Origin: an uncultured Bacteroidales bacterium
GTDB lineage: Bacteria > Bacteroidota > Bacteroidia > Bacteroidales > WCHB1-69
NCBI GenBank assembly: GCA_946186495.1
Contig: CAMHNQ010000014.1
Location: 1-60,848 of the forward strand
Length of the DNA stretch: 60,848 nt
Direction: 5' to 3'
Below, piece by piece: positions 52,731 to 59,987 of the stretch. The position numbers were made by a program, and so were the translations under genes. Position 1 is the stretch's first letter; each line of letters opens with the position of its first letter. The notes under the pieces are model-generated. The model was not told the DNA's origin, did no database searches, and saw nothing but the letters and a program-made list of their open reading frames with translations.

Positions 52731-54260
52731 ATGGAAAATAAGAAAATTACCCAAGAAGACATTAACCGCACCGTTTGGAAAGCGTGCGACACCTTTCGCG
52801 GCGTTATTGACCCGAGCCAGTACAAAGATTACATCCTCACGATGCTGTTCCTGAAATACGTGAGCGATGTCTATAAATCGAAACTGAACGATTATCTGGA
52901 CAAATATGAGGGCGACAAGGAACGCGCCGAGCGTGCCATGCGCCACGAACGTTTTGTGGTGCCTGAAAAGAGCTCGTTTGACTTCCTCTACGACTACCGC
53001 AACGCCACCAACATCGGCGAGCTGATTGACGAAGCTTTAGCCGACCTCGAAGATGCCAATCGTGAGAAGATGAGCAGCGAGGACGGTAGCAGCATCTTCC
53101 GCAATATCAGCTTCAACAGCGCCAACTTGGGCGAGACGAAGGAGAAGAACGCCCGTCTGCGAAATCTGTTACAGGATTTCAAGGGTGTGGAGCTGGACGA
53201 GTCGCATTTGGAGAACAACGACATCATTGGCGATGCGTATATGTACCTCGTCTCTACCTTTGCCGGGGAAGCGGGCAAGAAGGCCGGGGACTTCTTCACT
53301 CCCGCTGAGGTTTCCACGCTGTTGGCCAAACTGACCAAGAGCAACCCGGGTGCCCGCATTTGCGATGTGACCTGTGGTTCCGGTTCCTTGCTGATCAAAG
53401 CGGGTAAGGAGGTGGGTAACAACAACTTCTCTCTTTACGGACAGGAGGTGAACGGCAGCACGTGGGCATTGGCGATGATGAACATGTTCCTGCATGGATT
53501 CGACAACGCTGTCATCCGTTGGGGCGACACGTTGCGCAACCCGAAGCTGAAGACCAACGACAAGCTGATGAAGTTCGACACGGTGGTGGCCAATCCGCCG
53601 TTTTCGCTCGACAAATGGGGGGCGGAGGAGGCCGCCGCCGACCCGTACAACCGTTTCTGGCGCGGGATTCCGCCCAAGAGCAAGGGAGACTGGGCTTTCA
53701 TCAGCCACATGCTGGAGGTGGCCGACGACAATGGCGGCAAGGTGGGCGTGATTATCCCGCACGGTGTATTGTTCCGTGGCGGCAGCGAAGGCAAAATCCG
53801 TCAATATATCCTTGAGAACGAGCATATTTTGGAGGCGGTTATCGGTCTGCCCGCCAACTTGTTCTACGGCACGGGCATTCCGGCAGCCATCGCCATCTTC
53901 CGCAAGGGTCGCGGCTCGGAGAACGTGCTGTTCATTGATGCCAGTCGCGAGTACGAGAACGGCAAGAACCAGAACAAGCTCCGCCCGCAGGACATTGAGC
54001 ACATCGTGGGAGTTTATCGCAAGTTCGCCAACGGTGAGTTGCAGCCTGGCGTGGTGGAGGACAAATACGCCTACGTAGCCCCCCCCGCCGAAATCCGCGA
54101 GAACGACTACAACCTCAACATCCCGCGCTACGTGGACACCTACGAGGAAGAAGCCGAAATTGACATCCCCGCCGTGCAGAAAGAAATTGAGCAGTTGGAG
54201 ACGGAACTGGCTGAGGTGCAGGAGAAGATGAAGGAATATTTGAAGGAGTTAGGGTATTAA
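52731..54260 (+). CDS. hsdM: Type I restriction-modification DNA methyltransferase subunit
   Basis: The 509-residue N6-adenine methylase has an N-terminal helical HsdM domain (about 1-140), KKAGDFFTPAEVSTLLA, the SAM site with Asp212 (ICDVTCGSGSLLIKAG), and the catalytic NPPF at 288-291. A C-terminal coiled coil (about 475-505) should contact HsdS. With HsdS it methylates adenines in a split target; restriction would need HsdR, which is not in the window. Base composition is still GC-rich, unlike the later genes. Confidence 0.95.
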   Translation: MENKKITQEDINRTVWKACDTFRGVIDPSQYKDYILTMLFLKYVSDVYKSKLNDYLDKYEGDKERAERAMRHERFVVPEKSSFDFLYDYRNATNIGELIDEALADLEDANREKMSSEDGSSIFRNISFNSANLGETKEKNARLRNLLQDFKGVELDESHLENNDIIGDAYMYLVSTFAGEAGKKAGDFFTPAEVSTLLAKLTKSNPGARICDVTCGSGSLLIKAGKEVGNNNFSLYGQEVNGSTWALAMMNMFLHGFDNAVIRWGDTLRNPKLKTNDKLMKFDTVVANPPFSLDKWGAEEAAADPYNRFWRGIPPKSKGDWAFISHMLEVADDNGGKVGVIIPHGVLFRGGSEGKIRQYILENEHILEAVIGLPANLFYGTGIPAAIAIFRKGRGSENVLFIDASREYENGKNQNKLRPQDIEHIVGVYRKFANGELQPGVVEDKYAYVAPPAEIRENDYNLNIPRYVDTYEEEAEIDIPAVQKEIEQLETELAEVQEKMKEYLKELGY

Positions 54261-54265
54261 TAGAC

Positions 54266-54289
54266 CATATCGTTGACGTCAACGATATG
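54266..54289. promoter_or_regulatory. 24-bp perfect palindrome between hsdM and AlbA_2 gene
   Basis: CATATCGTTGAC followed by its exact reverse complement, 5 bp after the hsdM stop and 128 bp before the next start. No T-run follows, so a dimeric-regulator operator is as likely as a terminator. Confidence 0.5.
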
Positions 54290-54417
54290 ATAAATACAAA
54301 TAAACATGTGATATTCAATGCATTATATATGATTTTGCAAAAAATACATTCATCAATACAATAAGCAAAATACAATATAATAACCGGTAAACTAACAATA
54401 TAAGTGATGACAATAGT

Positions 54418-55863
54418 ATGAATGACGAGAGCCAAAACATAGAATACAAGCGCAGTTGGAGCGACGAATACCTGAAATGGGTGTGCGGATTCGCCAATGC
54501 CCAAGGCGGAAGAATCTTCATTGGCATTGACGATGACAAATCCGTTTATGGGTTGACCGATTCGCACCGGCAGATGGAGGACATTCCGAACAAGATTGTC
54601 GCCTTTCTTGGTATTGTGGCGGATGTGAATCTGCACCAGAAAAATGGCAAAGAATACTTGGAAATCATTGTGAATCCGAGCAACGTGCCCATTTCGTACA
54701 AAGGCATTTTCTATTATCGTTCGGGTGCGACCAAGCAGGAACTGAAAGGGGCTGCACTCCAGCAGTTTGTCTTGAAGAAGATGGGGCGCTCGTGGGATGA
54801 GATAGTTTGCGAAGGGGCCAGAATGGAACACATTGACGACGAAGCGGTCGCCTATTTCGTGCGCAAGGGCATAAAAGCGGGAAGATTGCCAGAGAATGCA
54901 GCGGACGATTCTACGGAAACCATCTTGCGCAACCTTGACCTTATAGACGATGAAGGAGGTTTGCGCAACGCCGCAATTTTGCTGTTCGGCAAGCGGCCGT
55001 CGAAGTTTTTTGCTTGCGTGGAATTCAAAATCGGGCGGTTCAAGTCCGAATCCGACCTGCGCAATCAGGATATGATTACGGGCAACCTCATTCAAATGGC
55101 CGACAAGGTGATGGAAGTGTTGGACAACAAATATTTGATACGTCCTATCCATTACGAGGGTTTGCAGCGCATCGAGCCACTGGAAATCCCCGAAAACGCC
55201 TTGCGTGAAATCATCTTCAATGCCATCATACACAAAGAATACCCTGGCTACTCAACGCAGATGAGGGTATATGACGACCGGATATGGCTATGGAATTCGG
55301 GCGGGCTTCCCGACGGCATCACCTTTGAGCAGTTTATGGGCGAACACAGTTCGTGTCCGCGCAACCGGTTTATTGCCAGAGCTTTCTATTTGGCAGGTTT
55401 CATCGAGTCGTGGGGACGCGGCATTGGCAAAATCAGAGACGAGTTTGTGGCAAACGGTTTGGAAGCCCCCGTTTACAAGGAGGAGATGGGCGGCATGTCG
55501 GTGTATATCACTCGAAGGAAAGGATTGTTTGGCGAAAATGACACTGTAAATGACGGTGTAAAAAATACTGATAACAAATGTGTTAGTGCAAAAAATGACG
55601 GTGCAAATGACTCTCTATGTGACGGTGTAAATGACGGTGTAAAATGGACTAAGAATGAATTAGCTATTTTACACGAAATGTCCAAAAACAATGATATCAC
55701 TTACATTCAATTACAAACCAAACTAAAAATTTCAGAACCCACGGTTAGAAGATCTATTAAGCGACTGAGACTAAATATGATGATTGTCCGTGAAGGTTCC
55801 GACAAATCGGGACACTGGTATGTGACGGAAAAAGGAAAGAACTATCTTCAAACACATAAATAA
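54418..55863 (+). CDS. AlbA_2 / ATP-binding domain transcriptional regulator-like protein
   Basis: The 481-residue protein has an N-terminal AlbA_2 (Schlafen-like) domain (about 1-120: NIEYKRSW, GFANAQGGRIFIGIDDD). A GHKL-type ATPase-like domain follows (about 195-370: ALREIIFNAIIHKEYP, SRPRNRFIA-like CPRNRFIARAFYLAGFIESWGRGIGKI over 55360-55435). A winged helix closes the protein (about 420-475). Between them is an Asn/Asp/Gly/Val repeat stretch (about 378-410). Such proteins are frequent in type I R-M loci and may regulate the locus or act in defence; the role is not proved. Its start follows a 157-bp gap with a palindrome. Confidence 0.85.
   Translation: MNDESQNIEYKRSWSDEYLKWVCGFANAQGGRIFIGIDDDKSVYGLTDSHRQMEDIPNKIVAFLGIVADVNLHQKNGKEYLEIIVNPSNVPISYKGIFYYRSGATKQELKGAALQQFVLKKMGRSWDEIVCEGARMEHIDDEAVAYFVRKGIKAGRLPENAADDSTETILRNLDLIDDEGGLRNAAILLFGKRPSKFFACVEFKIGRFKSESDLRNQDMITGNLIQMADKVMEVLDNKYLIRPIHYEGLQRIEPLEIPENALREIIFNAIIHKEYPGYSTQMRVYDDRIWLWNSGGLPDGITFEQFMGEHSSCPRNRFIARAFYLAGFIESWGRGIGKIRDEFVANGLEAPVYKEEMGGMSVYITRRKGLFGENDTVNDGVKNTDNKCVSAKNDGANDSLCDGVNDGVKWTKNELAILHEMSKNNDITYIQLQTKLKISEPTVRRSIKRLRLNMMIVREGSDKSGHWYVTEKGKNYLQTHK
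55548..55640 (+). repeat. Degenerate minisatellite AATGACGGTGTAA in AlbA_2 gene
   Basis: At least five imperfect copies of a TGACGGTGTAAA-type unit lie at 55548-55640, in frame, coding Asn-Asp-Gly-Val motifs. They form a linker whose length could vary by slippage. Confidence 0.7.
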
Positions 55864-55876
55864 AAAAAACTATAAC

Positions 55877-56161
55877 ATGAAACATCTAAAAGACAATTAC
55901 AACTATAGTATAAGATTACGTTGTTTAGTCTGCGGTCGTGATGATTGCTTCGAATCCAATGAAGACAAATCATACATAAAATGCACGAACTGCGGAAAAG
56001 AATACTTTGGCGGCCGGGACGAACTTATTGAGTACAACAATGAACAAATACTAGAATCCATTGAGCAGAAGAAAAAAGAAATAACATCTGATGTGAAAAA
56101 GGAGGTTCACGATATGATTAAAAAGGCTTTTGCTGGAAACAAAAACATTAAAATCAAATAG
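55877..56161 (+). CDS. Small zinc-ribbon protein of unknown function
   Basis: The 94-residue protein has two CxxC knuckles (Cys16/Cys19 and Cys36/Cys39) forming a zinc ribbon, followed by a Lys/Glu-rich helix (about 55-94) likely to be a coiled coil. It starts 13 bp after the AlbA_2 gene and its stop is 1 bp before the next ATG. No family is recognised with confidence. AT-rich composition suggests acquired DNA. Confidence 0.7.
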   Translation: MKHLKDNYNYSIRLRCLVCGRDDCFESNEDKSYIKCTNCGKEYFGGRDELIEYNNEQILESIEQKKKEITSDVKKEVHDMIKKAFAGNKNIKIK

Positions 56162-56162
56162 T

Positions 56163-56600
56163 ATGGAAATGGCATCAATAATTATTTCAATCATTGCTTT
56201 ATTGGGTTCTTTGGCGACGTACATAATCCACGACCATAAAATCAAAGAACAAGAGAAGAAGATCAACGAATACCAATTAGCAAAGTTCAAAGAAGAGGAA
56301 GAAGAAGGCAAAAAAGCTTTGATCAGTGGCAATATCATAAAAATAGAAAAAAGTCAACGTGTTTTGAAAATCTACAATAAGGGCAAAGCCACAGCTACGA
56401 ACATCAATATACAAGGTCTTGATATTCGGGAGATAGAATTGCAGGATAACATTTTGCCCTATGAGTTACTTAACCCTCAAGATTATGCACAGATAAAATT
56501 TTTAATTATTATGAATGCTCCGTCAACTATTAAACTCACCTATACTTGGGACGATGCGTATCAAACTGGTAATTCATCCACTCAAATTCTACCATTATGA
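56163..56600 (+). CDS. Membrane-anchored coiled-coil protein of unknown function
   Basis: The 145-residue protein has one N-terminal transmembrane helix (about 4-22), a highly charged coiled coil (about 25-55), and a beta-type C-terminal domain (about 60-145, with YNKGKATATNINIQG). It starts 1 bp after the zinc-ribbon gene and overlaps hsdS by 4 bp (ATGA), so translation is coupled to both. The paired arrangement inside the hsd operon suggests a defence accessory role. Confidence 0.7.
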   Translation: MEMASIIISIIALLGSLATYIIHDHKIKEQEKKINEYQLAKFKEEEEEGKKALISGNIIKIEKSQRVLKIYNKGKATATNINIQGLDIREIELQDNILPYELLNPQDYAQIKFLIIMNAPSTIKLTYTWDDAYQTGNSSTQILPL

Positions 56601-57889
56601 ACCAACAAGTATCTCATATCCCCTCCGGCTACAAAACCTCGCCCCTCGGCCCCATTCCTGAAGACTGGGAAGTGAAGAGACTGGGAGAAGTGTGTGCTTT
56701 CTTGCGGACCAATACATTATCCCGCAACCAACTTAATGATACGGATGGCAAAGTCCGAAATATTCATTATGGAGATGTTCTTGTAAAATATCCTTCAATA
56801 ATTGATGCTCGCAAACAATCTATTCCTTTTGTAAACAAAGAAGATTACAAAGAATCGATGAATGATTTTATTGAGGATGGTGATATTGTATTGGCAGATA
56901 CTGCAGAAGACGAAACGGTTGGAAAAGCATGTGAAATAACTAATGTTGGTTCAGAAAAAATACTTTCTGGACTTCATACTATGTTGGTTCGACCTCAAAA
57001 AGGGTTATTTTCCCCTTGGTTTTTAGGCTATCAAGTTAATTCTGTTTCATATCGAAAACAATTAAATGCACTAGTACAAGGAATAAAAGTATGTTCGCTT
57101 GGGAAGCAGGCAATTGCTAATACTTACTTTGCTGTCCCTCCTCTCCCCGAGCAGCGCCGTATTGTCTCCGTCCTTTCCCTTTGGGACACTGCCATAGAGA
57201 AGCAGACCGCCCTAATAGAGAAGCTCACACTGCGCAAGCGCGGCCTCATGCAGCAGCTGCTCACGGGGAAGAAACGGCTGAAAGGGTATAGTGGGGAGTG
57301 GAAACGGATAAAACTGGGTGACATTGCAGAAAGAATTACTAGGAAAAATGAAGAGGACAATCAAAATGTGGTTACTATATCTGCACAAAGAGGTTTTGTC
57401 GTTCAAACGGACTTTTTTAATAAAAGTGTAGCCAGTGAGACTTTGGACAACTACTTCTTGGTTCATAAAGACGAGTTTTGCTACAACAAAAGCTACTCCA
57501 ATGGCTACCCGATGGGAGCAATAAAGCGACTGAAAACTTTCGACAAGGCAGTGGTAACTACGTTATACATTTGCTTTGCCTTAAAAAGCGAAACAGCAAC
57601 CAGCATCGATTTCTTTGAACAATACTGCGAATCAGGTATATTAAACAAGGAACTCGTAAAAGTGGCTAATGAAGGTGGCCGTGCACATGGACTGCTCAAT
57701 GTAACTCCATTTGATTTCTTCAATATGCACATGAGCATTCCAAGCATCAACGAGCAAAACGCAATAGCGTCCGTTTTGGTCAATGCCGACAAAGAAATCG
57801 ACACACAAAAACAAAAACTAGCGGCCATGCAGGCGCAGAAGAAGGGGCTGATGCAGGTGCTGCTGACGGGGGAAAGGAGGATATTATAG
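56597..57889 (+). CDS. hsdS: Type I restriction-modification specificity subunit
   Basis: The 430-residue protein has two target-recognition domains and two conserved helical regions. TRD1 begins at LGPIPEDWEVKRLGEV, and central conserved region 1 is LPEQRRIVSVLSLWDTAIEKQ with KRGLMQQLLTG (about 178-228). TRD2 begins at GEWKRIKLGDIAERI, and the second conserved region is NEQNAIASVLVNADKEI with KKGLMQVLLTG. It should set the DNA target for HsdM at 52731. The TRDs are AT-rich while the conserved regions are GC-rich, a sign of domain exchange. Confidence 0.93.
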   Translation: MNQQVSHIPSGYKTSPLGPIPEDWEVKRLGEVCAFLRTNTLSRNQLNDTDGKVRNIHYGDVLVKYPSIIDARKQSIPFVNKEDYKESMNDFIEDGDIVLADTAEDETVGKACEITNVGSEKILSGLHTMLVRPQKGLFSPWFLGYQVNSVSYRKQLNALVQGIKVCSLGKQAIANTYFAVPPLPEQRRIVSVLSLWDTAIEKQTALIEKLTLRKRGLMQQLLTGKKRLKGYSGEWKRIKLGDIAERITRKNEEDNQNVVTISAQRGFVVQTDFFNKSVASETLDNYFLVHKDEFCYNKSYSNGYPMGAIKRLKTFDKAVVTTLYICFALKSETATSIDFFEQYCESGILNKELVKVANEGGRAHGLLNVTPFDFFNMHMSIPSINEQNAIASVLVNADKEIDTQKQKLAAMQAQKKGLMQVLLTGERRIL

Positions 57890-57893
57890 AATT

Positions 57894-58640
57894 ATGGAAG
57901 TGAAAAGTGAAATTGATTACAATTATTTAGATAGCATCAGTAGAATTGATGACTATTTGAACAACCACAATGATTATCAAGAATGTGGAGATATTCCAGC
58001 AAGGAATAGACTTACATATTCCAATGGTTTTTATGTGGATTGTTATGCCTTATTTGTTGACATTCGGTCTTCATCAAAATTACCAGAACAACATCAAAAA
58101 AGAGTGCTTGCCAGAATTTATAGAAGCTACATTTCTGAATTAACAGCAATTATGCAGGATTTCAGCAATTGCAAAGAGATTAATATTGTCGGTGACTGTG
58201 TCAGTGGTATTTTTAGTCACAACACCAAAGACGATGTTATGCAACCTTTTCAAGCCGCATATACTATTAATGGCGTTGTTCAAATATTAAATCACAAACT
58301 AGAGCAAAAAGGATGGTCGCCTATCAAAATAGGCATTGGTCTCGTAAGTGGAAAAGCACTAATGATTCAAGCAGGTTTTAAGGGTAGTGGTTTAAATGAT
58401 GTAGTGTGGATGGGCGATGTTGTTAATCAGGCTTCTAATTTGTGCAATATTGCAAATAAAAATGGAAATGAAGTAATCGTTGTCTCTAATGAAGTTTACG
58501 ATGATTTGTATGGCAAATGTGGAACTTATGGTATCCCTTATCAAGAAATGCTAAGAAAACCACATCTTTCTGACGATTTTTACACAGGAAACATAATATT
58601 AACAGTTATTGACAACTGGCTAAAAGATAACTCAAATTAA
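57894..58640 (+). CDS. Class III nucleotide cyclase, Pycsar-like, first
   Basis: The 248-residue soluble protein has one class III cyclase domain (about 48-200). Metal-binding Asp56 (ALFVDIRSS) and Asp101 (NIVGDCVSG) are present, and the transition-state Asn is Asn178 (VVNQAS). The purine-selecting Lys of adenylate cyclases is Asn97 here, its partner Asp is replaced by Val, and the catalytic Arg four residues after Asn178 is Asn182. This excludes a standard adenylate or guanylate cyclase and fits the pyrimidine cyclases (PycC) of Pycsar anti-phage systems, which make cCMP or cUMP. It starts 4 bp after hsdS and is followed 5 bp later by a second cyclase. Confidence 0.83.
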   Translation: MEVKSEIDYNYLDSISRIDDYLNNHNDYQECGDIPARNRLTYSNGFYVDCYALFVDIRSSSKLPEQHQKRVLARIYRSYISELTAIMQDFSNCKEINIVGDCVSGIFSHNTKDDVMQPFQAAYTINGVVQILNHKLEQKGWSPIKIGIGLVSGKALMIQAGFKGSGLNDVVWMGDVVNQASNLCNIANKNGNEVIVVSNEVYDDLYGKCGTYGIPYQEMLRKPHLSDDFYTGNIILTVIDNWLKDNSN

Positions 58641-58645
58641 TAAAT

Positions 58646-59377
58646 ATGACATTGAAAGAAGACATTATTAAAAAAGCAAAAGAAATAGAATCTGAAACTT
58701 TTCAAGTTGAGGAAGTTTCGTACGTGCCAACTATTTCTAATAGTAAACTCACTTTTGGATGCAAAGGTCTAGAGTTTGAAGCCACAGTCCTCTATATTGA
58801 CATGAGAGGCTCTACTGCGATTTTGAATACTCACAGGAAAAGAGTTGTGGCGAAATTACACATGCTTTATTATCATGCCATTGTTAAAATTGCTAAAGCA
58901 ACAGGTGGGGAGATTAGGAGTTTTAATGGTGACAGTCTGCTTGTTTTTTATCAAGGCTCATTAAAACTATCATCTTCAAAAGCTGTAAGAGCAGCAATGC
59001 AGATGAAATATGCCATTAAAACCTTATTGAATGACAAACTAAAAAACTATTCCGACATAGATTTCGGAATTGGCATAGACCATGGGAAGATTTTAGCAAC
59101 AAAAGTAGGCGTTGGTGGAGCAGATGAGACAAAAGATCTAATATGGATAGGCAATGCGGTAAATAAATCAACAAAAATCAGCGATAAATGCAAAACCAAT
59201 TATAATATTGGAATATCAGAGTTGGTTTACAACAATCTTACAGATGATGTAAAATATGTGATAGAGGATAACTTTTGGGGAAAGTCAAAAAAAGATATTT
59301 GGGATTGGTTTAGCATCTATTACAATAATAACTTTGAAAATTGTTATGCCACAACATATCATATTGGTATTTATTAA
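58646..59377 (+). CDS. Class III nucleotide cyclase, Pycsar-like, second
   Basis: The 243-residue soluble protein is a divergent homologue of its neighbour. Metal-binding Asp52 (LYIDMRGST) and Asp96 (SFNGDSLLVFY) are present, with Asn173 in AVNKSTK. The adenine-selecting Lys is Ser92, and the catalytic Arg is Lys177. It thus has a complete metal site but altered base and phosphate contacts, as expected of a PycC-type pyrimidine cyclase. Whether it works alone or as a heterodimer with the first cyclase is not known. The membrane effector follows 17 bp later. Confidence 0.83.
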   Translation: MTLKEDIIKKAKEIESETFQVEEVSYVPTISNSKLTFGCKGLEFEATVLYIDMRGSTAILNTHRKRVVAKLHMLYYHAIVKIAKATGGEIRSFNGDSLLVFYQGSLKLSSSKAVRAAMQMKYAIKTLLNDKLKNYSDIDFGIGIDHGKILATKVGVGGADETKDLIWIGNAVNKSTKISDKCKTNYNIGISELVYNNLTDDVKYVIEDNFWGKSKKDIWDWFSIYYNNNFENCYATTYHIGIY

Positions 59378-59394
59378 AATTAAACAAATTGCAT

Positions 59395-59946
59395 ATGAAC
59401 GACGAACAGAAAGAAAAATTCAGTGTTGAAGTCCACAATCAAATCATTGGTTGGACAGAGAATTGCGACACAAAGGCATCAATTGTGCTTGCCTTTATTG
59501 GGGTACTTGTATCCATTACCTTTACCAGTGAATATCTCTTAGAAGGTATTCAAACAGAAATTGGAAACATCATTAATTATTGGAAAGATGGTATTGGTGG
59601 CTTCAGTTTATTATCTACATTAATGTTTCTTTCCCTATTTGGATTTGTCATATTCATGTTTTTTTGTTTTCTCTTTGCAATATCATCATTAAGGGCCAAT
59701 GTAAAATGCCCCGAAGATTCCATCATCTTTTTTGGAAAGATAGCAGAACTGCCAGAAGACAAATATATCAAAAAAGTAAAGAGTATAACAGAAGAAGAAT
59801 TTGAAAAAGACAAATTAATACAGATTCATACATGTGCTACGATTTGCAACAACAAATTTAAATCCTACAATAATAGCATTCAATGTCTAAAATGGGGCTT
59901 GTCGTTGTTTGTATGTTTTGTGTTTTTTGTGATTTTATTGAAATAA
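59395..59946 (+). CDS. Pycsar effector membrane protein (PycTM/DUF5706-like)
   Basis: The 183-residue protein has three transmembrane helices (about 28-46, 70-95 and 164-182). The N-terminal [16 protein letters not shown] segment and a helix-rich cytosolic part (about 100-160) match the PycTM effector family (DUF5706). In Pycsar such effectors are switched on by the cyclic pyrimidine nucleotide and damage the inner membrane, aborting phage infection. The ATG at 59395 is used; a longer frame from 59341 overlaps the second cyclase. The adjacent cyclases strongly support the call. Confidence 0.82.
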   Translation: MNDEQKEKFSVEVHNQIIGWTENCDTKASIVLAFIGVLVSITFTSEYLLEGIQTEIGNIINYWKDGIGGFSLLSTLMFLSLFGFVIFMFFCFLFAISSLRANVKCPEDSIIFFGKIAELPEDKYIKKVKSITEEEFEKDKLIQIHTCATICNNKFKSYNNSIQCLKWGLSLFVCFVFFVILLK

Positions 59947-59987
59947 ATGTTGAAGTCCTTTTGAGAATAACAACTAAAATAAATATT

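Noticed and set aside
57894-59377. Ordinary adenylate or guanylate cyclases
   Set aside because: The purine-selecting residues and the catalytic Arg are absent in both, and the adjacent gene is a PycTM-like effector.
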